Below the pieces are notes generated by a model that did no database searches, had not been told where the DNA came from, and saw only the letters and a list, made by a program, of their open reading frames with translations. A program made the translations under genes and the position numbers. Below are positions 1 to 9,816 of a stretch of DNA of 39,912 nucleotides, piece by piece (the first letter of the stretch is position 1; every line of letters begins with the position of its first letter). Source of the DNA: an uncultured delta proteobacterium (GTDB lineage: Bacteria; RBG-13-61-14; DRUE01); contig CAIYYW010000148.1 in assembly GCA_903930515.1 (NCBI GenBank), positions 1-39,912 of the forward strand, written 5' to 3'.

Positions 1-63
1 AAATTTAAAAAAATTAAAAAAACAATCATTAGAGACATTAAATTTGAAATCCTCGCTGTGCGG

Positions 64-107
64 GGGACTTCCTCCTTCGCTAAAGCTACGAAGGGCAAGT
101 TAGTCCC
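64..107. repeat. Nested imperfect hairpin downstream of cysC, possible dispersed intergenic repeat or terminator
   Basis: Outer arms GGGACT (64-69)/AGTCCC (102-107), inner arms CCTTCG (74-79)/CGAAGG (89-94) around CTAAAGCTA. Confidence 0.5.
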
Positions 108-124
108 GATTCCTCTGTTCGATC

Positions 125-727
125 TCAAATGTATCCCAAATCCTTCAGCCGCTTCTTGATCTTAGCCTCTTCCTCCGAGGAGTAGCCGTCGTTCATTTCC
201 CCGGCCGGGATATAGCCCATCAGCTCCAGGGTCCGGATGATTTTGTTCACACTCTCGTCCACCGTTTCCTTGTCGGTCTCGCACACGATCTCGGGATGGT
301 CCGGGGCCTCGTAGGGATCGTCAACCCCGGTGAAGCCCTTGATCTCTCCCCGGAGCGCCTTTTCATAAAGGCCCTTGGGGTCGCGCTTCTTGAGCGCGTC
401 AATGGTGGCCTTGCAAAAGACCTCCACAAAACGGCCGATCAGCTCCCGGTTCTCGTTCCGGATCGCCCGATACGGAGAAATCGCCGCGGCAATCGCGACC
501 ACATCGTTGCGGGTCAGGATATGGCAGACCCATCCGATCCGGCGGATGTTGATGTCCCGGTCCTCCTTGGAGAACCCCAGCCCCTTGCTCAGGTTGGTCC
601 GGACCACATCCCCGTCCAATATTTCCACCTTCATCCCGCGCTCCAGCAAAATTTCCTCAATCTTGTTGGCGATAGTGCTCTTGCCCGCGCCGGAAAGTCC
701 CGTGAACCATAAAGTGAAACCCTTCAT
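125..727 (-). CDS. cysC: Adenylylsulfate (APS) kinase with C-terminal extension
   Basis: P-loop GLSGAGKST, LDGDVVR, FVEVFCKATIDALKKRDPKGLYEKA, GFTGVDDPYEAP; SD aggagg upstream of ATG. Confidence 0.95.
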   Translation of the reverse strand: MKGFTLWFTGLSGAGKSTIANKIEEILLERGMKVEILDGDVVRTNLSKGLGFSKEDRDINIRRIGWVCHILTRNDVVAIAAAISPYRAIRNENRELIGRFVEVFCKATIDALKKRDPKGLYEKALRGEIKGFTGVDDPYEAPDHPEIVCETDKETVDESVNKIIRTLELMGYIPAGEMNDGYSSEEEAKIKKRLKDLGYI

Positions 728-755
728 TTGATATCCTCCTGAAAGATATATTTTA

Positions 756-2144
756 CTAGCGGATCAGCGATTTTCCAATCATATCCTGCGGAATTTCAAT
801 CCCGAAATATTTGAGCACGGTGGGCGCGATGTCGTAGATGCGGAAGGAGTCGGCTTTTTGCAGGAACCGATTCGGGTCCAGGTTCCAGATGAAGATCCCT
901 TCCTGGGCGTGGTTGGCGTCATCGGGGCCGGTGTCGTTTTCATAGATGTGAATTTTTCCGCCGCCGACGGTCCCGGCGCTTCTCCAGTCCAGGTTTCCGA
1001 AATGCACGATCAGGTCCGGAGCGATCCCGTTGACCGTTTTATAGATCTCCTCGGGCTTGAATGCGCGGGTGCCGATATTCTTTCCCTGCTCGTCCTCAAT
1101 CGCCTCCAGCGCGGCCTTCACCTCGTCCCGGAATTTTTCATAATCGGCCTTGGGCACGATCCCTTGCGGCTCGCGTCCCTGCACATTGAAGAACATCCTT
1201 GCGTAATATCCGCCTTCGCTCCAGGCCCTGGTGTGTTCCCAATCAATATTGTCCATCTTCATCTTGGTCTGCTCCTTGGGCGGATTCTTCAGCTTGAGCC
1301 AGCCCTTTTTCTGGAGCCACTCGTTCACGCAGATCGCCCCGGTCATACCCTTGGCGCCGTGGTCGGAAACCACCATCACCGTGGTTTTCCCGTCCAGGTC
1401 GTTGAGGAGCTTGCCGATTTCCTGGTCCACATACACATAGTAATCGTGGATCACATTTTCAAAAGCATTACCCGGCTGGTAAAGCCGATGCTTTTTGTCA
1501 AAGAATCTCCAGAAGCCGTGGTGAAGTCGGTCAATTCCCATCTCCACCATCATCGCGAACGGCCAGTCCTCTTTCCTATAGAAATGGCGGAAGGCCTTGA
1601 AGCGGTGATCGGTCATCAGATATATCTGTTCCACCAGCCACTTGCGGTTATCGGTGCGGAAATCCTTGACATCAATTATGTAGTCCCCGTCCGCGGCCTG
1701 GTCCAACTCGGCTTTGATCTCGGGCGGATAGGTGAACTCGGCGTTCTTGTCCGGGGTCAAAAAGCAGCCGACCATAATACCGTTCAAGGGCTTGGGCGGA
1801 TAGGTCTGGGGGATGCCGAAACACAAGGTCGCCAGGCGGTTCCGGTTCAAATAATTCCAGACCGTCTTCTCTTTCACATATTTGGAATTGGCGAAAAAGA
1901 GGTTCTCGTAATCGTAGCCGGCGCGGTTTCTAAACCCGTAAAAGCCGAGCTGTCCCGGGTCCTTGCTGGTCATCATCGCGGTCCAGGCCGGGACCGTGAT
2001 CGGCGGGATGGTGGACACCAATTTGGCTTGATGCCCCTTTTGCCCGAGCGATCGGAGATTGGGAAGGTCGCTTGCGAATTGGTCAAACACCAACTGCGGA
2101 GTCGCGCAATCAAGACCGATGATTAGCAACTTTTCCATTTCCAA
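756..2144 (-). CDS. Type I phosphodiesterase/nucleotide pyrophosphatase-like protein, alkaline phosphatase superfamily
   Basis: LLIIGLDCATP start, ITVPAWTAMMTSKDPGQLGFYGFR, VVSDHGAKGM; SD aaggag. Confidence 0.9.
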   Translation of the reverse strand: MEMEKLLIIGLDCATPQLVFDQFASDLPNLRSLGQKGHQAKLVSTIPPITVPAWTAMMTSKDPGQLGFYGFRNRAGYDYENLFFANSKYVKEKTVWNYLNRNRLATLCFGIPQTYPPKPLNGIMVGCFLTPDKNAEFTYPPEIKAELDQAADGDYIIDVKDFRTDNRKWLVEQIYLMTDHRFKAFRHFYRKEDWPFAMMVEMGIDRLHHGFWRFFDKKHRLYQPGNAFENVIHDYYVYVDQEIGKLLNDLDGKTTVMVVSDHGAKGMTGAICVNEWLQKKGWLKLKNPPKEQTKMKMDNIDWEHTRAWSEGGYYARMFFNVQGREPQGIVPKADYEKFRDEVKAALEAIEDEQGKNIGTRAFKPEEIYKTVNGIAPDLIVHFGNLDWRSAGTVGGGKIHIYENDTGPDDANHAQEGIFIWNLDPNRFLQKADSFRIYDIAPTVLKYFGIEIPQDMIGKSLIR

Positions 2145-2186
2145 CTCCTTAATATGTTTTCACCGCAGAGACGCGGAGAAGGCAAA

Positions 2187-3359
2187 TCAATCCTGGTCTC
2201 CCCTCTTTCCCAGGCTCTGGTAATATTCAATCAGCACCTTTGCCACTTCCGGTCTGGTGAATTCCTCGGGCGGGATTTCACCCTTGGCGAACATCTCCCT
2301 GACCTTGGTCCCGGAGAGCGAGATATGATCGTCGCCGGAATGAGGGCAGGTCTTGGACGAGGCCATTCCGCCGCATTTTTTGCACCAGAAGGAATTGTCA
2401 AAGAAGAGCGGGGTGATCGCGATTTCCTCCGGGTCAAATTCCGAGAAGATGTAATGCGCGTCAAAGGGCCCGTAATAGTTGCCCACCCCGGCGTGGTCGC
2501 GGCCCACGATAAAATGGGTGCAGCCGTAGTTCTTTCGGCAGAGCGCGTGCCAGACGGCCTCGCGCGGCCCGGCGTAACGCATGGCCGCGGGGAAGACGCT
2601 GATCGCGGCGCGGTTCTTGGCGTAATAATTTTCAATCAGGACCTCGTAGCATTTCATCCGGACCTCCGCGGGGATGTCGTCCTTTTTGGTCTCGCCCACC
2701 AGCGGGTGGATCAGGAGCGCGTCCACCATTTCAATCGCGCATTTCTGCAAATATTCATGGGCGCGGTGGATCGGGTTTCGGGTCTGGAAGGCGACGATGG
2801 ATTTCCAGCCCTTGGTCTTGAACAGCACCCGGGTCTCTTTCGGGTCCAGCGCCCATTTTTCAAACGCCGGGTCCTTGGTCCGCTTGAACAGCTTGACCTT
2901 GCCCCCGACATAGGTGTCGGAAATAGTGTCCAGGTATTGCACGCCCGGGTGCGCCCGCTCAGTGGTCTGGAGCACCTTGTCCGCTTCCTGCTCCTTGTCC
3001 ACCTTGAACTGGTCATCCACCTCCATCACCGCGACCGGCTCTCCCCCCGGCTCGCACAGCGCGACTTCCTGCCCGATCTGGTTCAGGTTATGGCCGCCCT
3101 TGAGCGAGAGGGTTACCGGGAGGGACCAGACCATTCCGTTCTTCAGGCGCATGAAGTCAACCACGCTCTGGTAGTCCTCGCGGTTCATAAACCCTTCCAG
3201 CGGACTCATCGCCCCGGTGGCGATCATATCCAGGTCGGACAGCTCGCGCCGGTTCAATAAAAGCTTGGGCAGGCCCTTGGCCTGGTCCAAGAGCGCCACC
3301 GCCTCTTCCGCTTCCGCGATCCGATTCACCAATCTGCCGCCGTGGGGAGCAATCATCAA
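2187..3359 (-). CDS. sat: Sulfate adenylyltransferase (ATP sulfurylase)
   Basis: QTRNPIHRAHEYLQK, GRDHAGVGNYYGPFDAH, Cys-rich FWCKKCGGMASSKTCPH, SGTKVREM; SD aggagg. Confidence 0.96.
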   Translation of the reverse strand: MMIAPHGGRLVNRIAEAEEAVALLDQAKGLPKLLLNRRELSDLDMIATGAMSPLEGFMNREDYQSVVDFMRLKNGMVWSLPVTLSLKGGHNLNQIGQEVALCEPGGEPVAVMEVDDQFKVDKEQEADKVLQTTERAHPGVQYLDTISDTYVGGKVKLFKRTKDPAFEKWALDPKETRVLFKTKGWKSIVAFQTRNPIHRAHEYLQKCAIEMVDALLIHPLVGETKKDDIPAEVRMKCYEVLIENYYAKNRAAISVFPAAMRYAGPREAVWHALCRKNYGCTHFIVGRDHAGVGNYYGPFDAHYIFSEFDPEEIAITPLFFDNSFWCKKCGGMASSKTCPHSGDDHISLSGTKVREMFAKGEIPPEEFTRPEVAKVLIEYYQSLGKRGDQD

Positions 3360-3408
3360 GACCTCCTAGAAAATAAATTTGCTATTAGTTTAATCAAGGT
3401 TCGGGAAT

Positions 3409-4383
3409 TTAAAAGTTGACCCCCAGACTGGCCAGAATCCCGCTCTGATCCGCGTCCAGTTTGATATAGCCGTCCTTATCCTCATTCCCAACCTCCAGGT
3501 CATAAACCAGGCTCCGATAACTCACCCCGGCATAGAGCCTTTTATACTTGAAGCTCGCGCCCAACTCCCAATCGGTATAGTTGGCCTTAACATCATATTT
3601 AGCAATATCCGCGCCGATCCAGGCGAACTTTCCCCAGACCCCGAGCCCATAGCCGATGGTATAATCCCCGGCCAGGCCGATCACCGGAATCGGAAGCGGC
3701 AGGGTTTGATCCATCTTCTCGTCCAGGTCTTTGGATTCAATCCGGAGCTGATAGACATAACATTCCAGGCCGATCAAAGGCCCGATCCCGCCGCGCTCAT
3801 TGGCCAGGGGTAGAAATTGATAAAGACTCTGGAACCGCTGGATCGTAATCTCGGTCTCAACATCATAAGTGGCTTGGAAGGTTTTGCCGGCGATATCTAT
3901 TTTCTGCCCAAGATCGTCCACATCACCGGAATATGAGCTCCAAAAGTAAGAAAGGATAAACCGGTTTCTATTGCTCGGCCTTGACCAGAACTCCATTTCA
4001 AACGCGGAAGTCGGGGTTTTTAAATCCAGGTCGTCCCGGACATCAACCGTCGTTCCAATCAACTGGCCGTGCTCTTCTTCAATCGCCTTGATCTTCGCTC
4101 CATAATCAGCGTTCCACCAATTCGCCCGAACCGTCCCGTGCCAGTATTCGGTTCCCCAATCTTTCGGATCTTTGCCGGGTTTTTCCCCTTGCGCTTCCGG
4201 CTTATTGGTCTCCGTCTCCGGCGGATAGTTCCAGACCGGCGGCGGCTCCGATGGTTGCGGCGAATTCACGGTTTCCCCGGCCTGCCCCTCCCCGGTGGGC
4301 TGATCGTTGGAAGCGGCTTGGGCTGAGACAGCCAGAAAAATAGAATACAGCAACGCGATCCCGATCAAAATTTTTCTCGTCAT
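3409..4383 (-). CDS. Exported hypothetical protein, probable outer-membrane beta-barrel with Pro/Glu-rich N-terminal linker
   Basis: N-terminal signal peptide (MTRKILIGIALLYSIFLAVSAQA), alternating-strand-like C-terminal region ending in Phe (LGVNF), SD aaggag. Confidence 0.7.
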   Translation of the reverse strand: MTRKILIGIALLYSIFLAVSAQAASNDQPTGEGQAGETVNSPQPSEPPPVWNYPPETETNKPEAQGEKPGKDPKDWGTEYWHGTVRANWWNADYGAKIKAIEEEHGQLIGTTVDVRDDLDLKTPTSAFEMEFWSRPSNRNRFILSYFWSSYSGDVDDLGQKIDIAGKTFQATYDVETEITIQRFQSLYQFLPLANERGGIGPLIGLECYVYQLRIESKDLDEKMDQTLPLPIPVIGLAGDYTIGYGLGVWGKFAWIGADIAKYDVKANYTDWELGASFKYKRLYAGVSYRSLVYDLEVGNEDKDGYIKLDADQSGILASLGVNF

Positions 4384-4558
4384 ATTTTTCTCCTTCCGTG
4401 ATTTATTATCTCATTATCTCATAATCATCCCGGTTTTTCCAGCAGAGCTTGGGGGCCGGGGCGCAGGCCGGAAACCGTCGCCACAATTTCCAGACTCAAA
4501 ATTTTCTGATCTTTTGATTTGGGCAACCGGCCCTATAGAAGGGACCCCGGAACGCGGC

Positions 4559-5527
4559 CTAAAAATAATCCGCCAGCCAGAACTGGATTTCCTCCGGGGT
4601 CAGGCGGTAAATTTTATCCGCCCGCTCGGTCAAGGCCGTGAGCATCATCAGAGAGCGCGTCCGGGGCTCGCTCTCCTTGAGTCGCAGGAATGGGTATTGC
4701 TCAAACTCGGCCGGGAGCCAGCCTGAGATGCTGTTGAACCCGAGTTGCGCTTTCAGCCCGGCCAGGAGCCGGCCCAGGGCCAAAGCCGGATCGCTCGCCC
4801 GGGTGCCGAACCTCCGAACGGTTAATCGCCACCGGCTCAAGTCCGCCCAGAGATAGGTCTGGTCGGAGAAAGACACCGCGGCCTTCTGGTCGTGATATCC
4901 GAGGAATTTTTGATGCCAGCCCATCCGGTCGCTTAATAACTGGAAATATTCCGGGTTTTTTACGATCACGAAATTCCGGCCCTGGTCATAAGCCTGGTCC
5001 CATTCCATAAGCTCGGCCGGGAGATGGTTCAGGATCTGGATTTCAGGGCTTGCCCGGCCTTGCTCCTCAAAAAGATAAACCGGATCGCTCTTGAAAAAGA
5101 GCCGGAAACCGAACCGGGAATAAAACTCCGGGCCGATGTCGGTGAAGAGCAGGGCCAGCTCAAAACCCTGATCCTGGATTTCGTCCATCAAATACTCCAG
5201 CATCTGGCTCGCGTAATTCAGGCCCCGGTAGGGAGGCGGGGTGAACACCGCGCCGATCCCGGCGAGAGGGAAAAATTCCGAGCCGATCCGGACCCGGTGA
5301 TGATAGACTTTGCAGGAGGAAAAAATCTCCCCCTGATCGTCAATCAGAACCAGGTGCTGAAAATTCTTCCGAGACCAGGGATGGTTCCGGATCAGGTTGT
5401 GATACTCCACATATTCCTCCAAACTGATCCCGTGGCCCCAGACCGATTTGCTCTGCTCCAAAACCGCCAAAATCTCCCGGTCCGTCCCCGGTCTCAGCGC
5501 CAGCGCCTTTGGACTCATAATCTCCAT
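4559..5527 (-). CDS. GNAT family N-acetyltransferase
   Basis: GAVFTPPPYRGLNYASQMLEYLMDEIQDQGFELALLFTDIGPEFYSRFGFRLF matches the GNAT acetyl-CoA loop and following strand/helix. Confidence 0.8.
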   Translation of the reverse strand: MEIMSPKALALRPGTDREILAVLEQSKSVWGHGISLEEYVEYHNLIRNHPWSRKNFQHLVLIDDQGEIFSSCKVYHHRVRIGSEFFPLAGIGAVFTPPPYRGLNYASQMLEYLMDEIQDQGFELALLFTDIGPEFYSRFGFRLFFKSDPVYLFEEQGRASPEIQILNHLPAELMEWDQAYDQGRNFVIVKNPEYFQLLSDRMGWHQKFLGYHDQKAAVSFSDQTYLWADLSRWRLTVRRFGTRASDPALALGRLLAGLKAQLGFNSISGWLPAEFEQYPFLRLKESEPRTRSLMMLTALTERADKIYRLTPEEIQFWLADYF

Positions 5528-5600
5528 CGTCTAAATATCTCACTCTTTTAGATGCTGTCAAACCTATCTGAGGCCAGGCCTTAAGGACCGGTTGCCCGAA

Positions 5601-8042
5601 TTATTTGGTGAATTCCATCAGATGTTCCCGGTCATCTAGGAGGAATTCCAGTTCCAGGAAATTTTGATCCGGATTCCAGAAGAAATTTTCCGTTTCCCGT
5701 CCGTCCGTCCGGATGGTCGGCTTTTCGCTCAAGCCGTAAAACCTGACTTTCGCCATGCGCTCCGGGATCGGGAACGGGCCATTTTTTTTGCCGATGTAAA
5801 AATTAAATCCCTGGTTGGTTTTTGAAACCTGAAACTCCCGAGTGGAAAAATTACCGCTTAAATATTCCTCGCTCTCCCCGTCGTCTTGATAGAGCTGAAA
5901 AGTTCCCGTTTGATTCCCCGGATATACTTCCAGCTCCAACCCCGGCCAGGGGATTTTCAGCTCCGGCTTTTGCTGAAAAACCAGGATCCCTCCCTCCCGG
6001 ATAAAAATCGGCATCGTTTCCAAACCCGCATCAGCCTTGATCCATCCCGGGCCGGAGAATTCCTTTTTCTCCCAAAAATCCGTCCATCTCCCCTCGGGCA
6101 AATACACCCGCCGCTCTTTTTGTCCCCGGTTCACGATCGGCGCCAAGATCAAGGACGGTCCGACCATAAACTGGTCCTCAATTTTTCTTGCCGCGAAATC
6201 GCGGGGGAATTCCAGGAACAGGGGCCTCCAGACCGGAACCCCGGTGTGACTTGCTTCCCAAAACAGCGAGTAAATAGTCGGCATCAGCCGATAGCGGAGC
6301 CGGATATATTTTTTCGCTATCTCCTCAACCTCCGGCCCGAATTGATACGGCTCCTGCCGCCGGGTCCGGATCGAGCTGTGGGTCCGACAAAAGGGATAAA
6401 AAGACCCGAGCTGGATCCAACGGGCGTAAAGCTCGGGCGGGCAATCCCGGGCGAACCCTCCGATGTCCGCACCGGCAAAACTCACCCCGCTCAAGCCCAG
6501 GCTCAGGATTTGGGTGATGCTTCCGGCCAAATGGCGGAACCGGCTTTTACTATCCCCGGTCCAGACCGAACTCATCCGCTGAATCCCGGCAAAGCCGCTC
6601 CGGCTCAACAGGAACGGCCTTTTACCCGGCCGGAATTTCTTGAACGCGCTCACCGTGGCCTCGCATTCCATCTGGCCGTAAAGGTTCCGGCATTCCCGGT
6701 GCGGAAGCTCGCGGCCGGAAAAGCGGTGAAGCATCTCCGGCTCTCGCTCCGGCCGGAAAGACACCACCGTCTTCCCGATCCTCAAATCATATTTCCAGAA
6801 ACTCGGCTCGTTCATATCGTTCCAGATCCCGCTGATCCCCTGCTCAAACAAACCCCGATGCTGCACCGCCCAGAACTCCCTTGCCTCCGGCCGGAAAAAA
6901 TCCGGGAACGCGGATAGTCCCGGCCAGAGTTTCCTTTGATACTCCTCCCCCTGCTCATCCTCGCATAAGTATCCCTGTTCTTTCGCCAGCAGATACGGCT
7001 GATATTCCGGATCAACCTTCAGACCCGGATCGATGATGCTCACCAGCCGGACCCCTTTCTCCATCAACTTACGAGACAGCCCGGCCAGGTCGGGAAACCT
7101 TTTCGCGTCCACCGTGAAGGGCTGATACCGATCCATATAATGTATATCCAGGTGAACCGCGCTGAGCGGGATTTGCCGCTGTTCAAATTCCTCCGCAACC
7201 CCCTCAACTTCTTCCTGCGAAAAATAAGACCAGCGGGACTGGTGGTACCCAAGCGACCAGAGCGGGGGCAGGAAAGCCTTTCCGGTCAGATCGGTATAAA
7301 GCGAGATTAATTCCTTGACCGAGCCGGCGGAAAGGAAATACAAATCCATTTCCCCGCCTGCCCCGTTCGCGGACATCAGGCCCGGGAATTTCTTGCCCAG
7401 GTTCAGCTCCAGATAGCCCGGCTGATCAAAAAACCAGCCGCAGACCGATCCCGGCCGGAGCGAAATCAAAAACGGAACACTGGTATATCTAGGGTCCCGT
7501 TCAAAATGTTTCCCGCCCACATCCCGGTTCCAGAATTCCCAGACCTTGCCCTTGCGCGAAAGTCCTCCGTATTTGTCGCCCAGGCCGAAGAATTCCTCGT
7601 CCGGAAAAATAAAACGGCTGACGCTGAAATCGTCCATCCCGAACCCCGGTCCCAGGCCGGGAAAATCGCGGCTGAGCAATTTGTCCGAGCAATCATAAAT
7701 TTCAAACCGGAACGGCCCCTCCGGGATCAGCAGTTTTAGCCGCTCGGTTTTAAGGAGAACCCGGTCCGGCTTGAGTTCAAGCCGGCACTCCGCTTCCGGC
7801 CGGGCGGTGATGGCGTTGGAAATCTTGTCCGGCCAGGACAGGTCGCGGGTGATCCGGACCCGGAGCGCGCCCGTCCGGAACGCCTCCACCCTTGCCAGGC
7901 CCGACAGATATTGCAGTTCCACTCCAAAATCGGTTTGCGAAACCCGTCTCAACCCGAACAATCCCTGCCGCTCAACCGGTTTCCGGAACCGCTCCATCCT
8001 TTCTCTTATGCGTATTGCCATTCTCAAAACCTGCCTGCCCAA
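5601..8042 (-). CDS. Glycoside hydrolase family 31 (alpha-glucosidase-like)
   Basis: GIWNDMNEPSFW nucleophile motif, GADIGGF, LPPLWSLGYHQSRWSYFSQEEV; no signal peptide apparent. Start uncertain. Confidence 0.94.
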   Translation of the reverse strand: MGRQVLRMAIRIRERMERFRKPVERQGLFGLRRVSQTDFGVELQYLSGLARVEAFRTGALRVRITRDLSWPDKISNAITARPEAECRLELKPDRVLLKTERLKLLIPEGPFRFEIYDCSDKLLSRDFPGLGPGFGMDDFSVSRFIFPDEEFFGLGDKYGGLSRKGKVWEFWNRDVGGKHFERDPRYTSVPFLISLRPGSVCGWFFDQPGYLELNLGKKFPGLMSANGAGGEMDLYFLSAGSVKELISLYTDLTGKAFLPPLWSLGYHQSRWSYFSQEEVEGVAEEFEQRQIPLSAVHLDIHYMDRYQPFTVDAKRFPDLAGLSRKLMEKGVRLVSIIDPGLKVDPEYQPYLLAKEQGYLCEDEQGEEYQRKLWPGLSAFPDFFRPEAREFWAVQHRGLFEQGISGIWNDMNEPSFWKYDLRIGKTVVSFRPEREPEMLHRFSGRELPHRECRNLYGQMECEATVSAFKKFRPGKRPFLLSRSGFAGIQRMSSVWTGDSKSRFRHLAGSITQILSLGLSGVSFAGADIGGFARDCPPELYARWIQLGSFYPFCRTHSSIRTRRQEPYQFGPEVEEIAKKYIRLRYRLMPTIYSLFWEASHTGVPVWRPLFLEFPRDFAARKIEDQFMVGPSLILAPIVNRGQKERRVYLPEGRWTDFWEKKEFSGPGWIKADAGLETMPIFIREGGILVFQQKPELKIPWPGLELEVYPGNQTGTFQLYQDDGESEEYLSGNFSTREFQVSKTNQGFNFYIGKKNGPFPIPERMAKVRFYGLSEKPTIRTDGRETENFFWNPDQNFLELEFLLDDREHLMEFTK

Positions 8043-8240
8043 TTCTCACAAAACCAGGCCGACAATTCAAGCCGGCTATGCCCAAGGTGAAAATTTCCCC
8101 GGCCATTACCTGGTATTGTTCAAGGCCGCCAGGAATTTCCATTTGGAAAGCGAGTTGTTCCCAAACCTCCCGGACCAGACCCGGCGGAAGATTTTGAAGA
8201 AGGTCCAGGCGCAGGAGCAGGGTTAGCCGGGGTAAAAAAC

Positions 8241-8268
8241 TTGAATATCCATTTGCTTGGGATACTAT
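8241..8268 (+). promoter_or_regulatory. Sigma70-like promoter TTGAAT-N16-TACTAT
   Basis: Predicted TSS about 8275, 1 nt before the TTG start of the 8276 ORF. Confidence 0.45.
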
Positions 8269-8275
8269 CAGGGTA

Positions 8276-9655
8276 TTGAATTATTCCAGATTGCGATACG
8301 CCCTGATCGCGGCGTTGATCCTGGCCGGGTCGTGGTTTGATTCCTGCCACAAGACCGCCAAAGGGCCTTCGGTGATCATCATCACCCTGGACACGGTCCG
8401 GATGGATCATCTTTCCGTATACGGATATTTCCGGCCCACTACTCCGTTCCTGAACCAGCTCGCGGCGGAGAGCGTGGTTTTTAACAACGGCTACACGCCG
8501 ATCCCGCACACGGTCTCGGCGCACGCCTCCCTGTTCACCTCCCACTATCCTTCCGAGCACAAGGCCCTGTATAACGGCTGGAAGCTTGAGGATTACCAGC
8601 CGCCACTCCTGGCGGAAGTTTTGAAGCGGGAGGGGTATCAGACCGGCGCGGTGGTCTCGAGCGCGGTGCTGGCCGGATGGCATGGGCTGGACCGCGGCTT
8701 TGATTTTTACCAGGACCAGAATTTTGAACACAAGGTGACGGGCGAGAAGAAAAAGGAAAAGACGACCTCCATAGATTATAATCAGCGCCGCGCCTCGGAA
8801 GTGGTGAAATGGGCCGAGAAATGGCTCAACGAAATTGAACGGCAGCAACCGTTTTTCCTCTGGCTCCACTTCTACGACGCGCACCGACCCTACGACCCGG
8901 ACCCTGATTTTACCCCGCGCTTCCAGTTGGACCCCGAATTCACCAAATACCTGGAGCAGAACCATTACCAGATGCCGGACAAGTATGATCAAGTAAACAC
9001 TTACGACAACCAGCTCGCGTACCTGGACCAAAACCTGGAGAATTTTTTCCAGTACCTGAAGGCGCAGGGGCTGCTGGATAAATCCCTGATCATCATCACC
9101 GCGGACCACGGCGAAGGGCTGGGGCAGCATAACCTGATGAACCACGGCCTTTACCTAAGCCAGGAGCAGGTCCGGATCCCGCTCCTGATCCGGTTCCCGG
9201 ACCGATCCCGGGCCGGGACCAAAATAGACACAAGGGTGAACCTGATTGATCTCGCGCCCACCGTGCTGGATTTTCTCAAGCTCAAGGACCCGATGGAACC
9301 GCGCGGAAAATCCTTGCTCAGCCTGATCGCGGGCGGGAAACAGGAACTCAGAGCCTGCGAATATTTTGAGCGGAGATGGTATGAGCCGAACAAAAAGGTC
9401 CAGGGCCGGAAAGCCGGAGCGCTCTGCGGGGAATGGAAAATCATCTGGGCCGACCAGGAGGAAAAGGAGCTTTATAACCTGACCAATGATCCGTTTGAAT
9501 TGACCAATATCCGGGATTCGGAAAACAAAAAATACCTGGAAATGGAAACCGAGATGAAAGGCTATCTGGACCGGGTCAAGTTCTTCGCGGTGAAAAAGCA
9601 AACCGTGCCCAAAGAGGTTCAGGATCAGCTCAAAGCCTTGGGCTATACCAAATAA
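8276..9655 (+). CDS. Sulfatase-like (AP superfamily) putative lipoprotein, paralog 1
   Basis: VIIITLDTVRMDHLSVYGY, TADHGEGLGQHNL, LYNLTNDPFELTN; N-terminal hydrophobic segment then Cys. FGly position is Thr. Confidence 0.88.
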   Translation: MNYSRLRYALIAALILAGSWFDSCHKTAKGPSVIIITLDTVRMDHLSVYGYFRPTTPFLNQLAAESVVFNNGYTPIPHTVSAHASLFTSHYPSEHKALYNGWKLEDYQPPLLAEVLKREGYQTGAVVSSAVLAGWHGLDRGFDFYQDQNFEHKVTGEKKKEKTTSIDYNQRRASEVVKWAEKWLNEIERQQPFFLWLHFYDAHRPYDPDPDFTPRFQLDPEFTKYLEQNHYQMPDKYDQVNTYDNQLAYLDQNLENFFQYLKAQGLLDKSLIIITADHGEGLGQHNLMNHGLYLSQEQVRIPLLIRFPDRSRAGTKIDTRVNLIDLAPTVLDFLKLKDPMEPRGKSLLSLIAGGKQELRACEYFERRWYEPNKKVQGRKAGALCGEWKIIWADQEEKELYNLTNDPFELTNIRDSENKKYLEMETEMKGYLDRVKFFAVKKQTVPKEVQDQLKALGYTK

Positions 9656-9659
9656 TTCT

Positions 9660-9689
9660 GCCCGCCGGCCGGGTCTGGAGGCCGGGGGC
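9660..9689 (+). terminator. GC-rich hairpin after sulfatase-like paralog 1
   Basis: GCCCgCCGGCC / GGCCGGGGGC arms with one bulge, immediately after the stop; no U-tract. Confidence 0.4.
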
Positions 9690-9816
9690 GAAGCTGTAAA
9701 TAAGGCCAAGAATTGACCCGGCCTGGATGCGCTCAAGGCAGCAAGCTTCAAATCTTTTCATCTATCCGGGCTTGACCCTGGCAGTCATAAAGGGGGGGCC
9801 GGATTTCCTGCTTCTT

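Noticed and set aside
247-429. Small ORFs nested in cysC, sat, GH31 and other confident CDSs
   Set aside because: Out-of-frame overlaps without SD or domain signal; composition typical of frame-shifted translation.
858-2126. Long plus-strand ORF (422 aa) opposite the phosphodiesterase
   Set aside because: Antisense shadow of a confident gene in GC-rich DNA; no recognisable domain. Same reasoning for 2154..3260, 5886..6917, 8120..9145, 12726..13346, 15448..16443 and 26289..27668.
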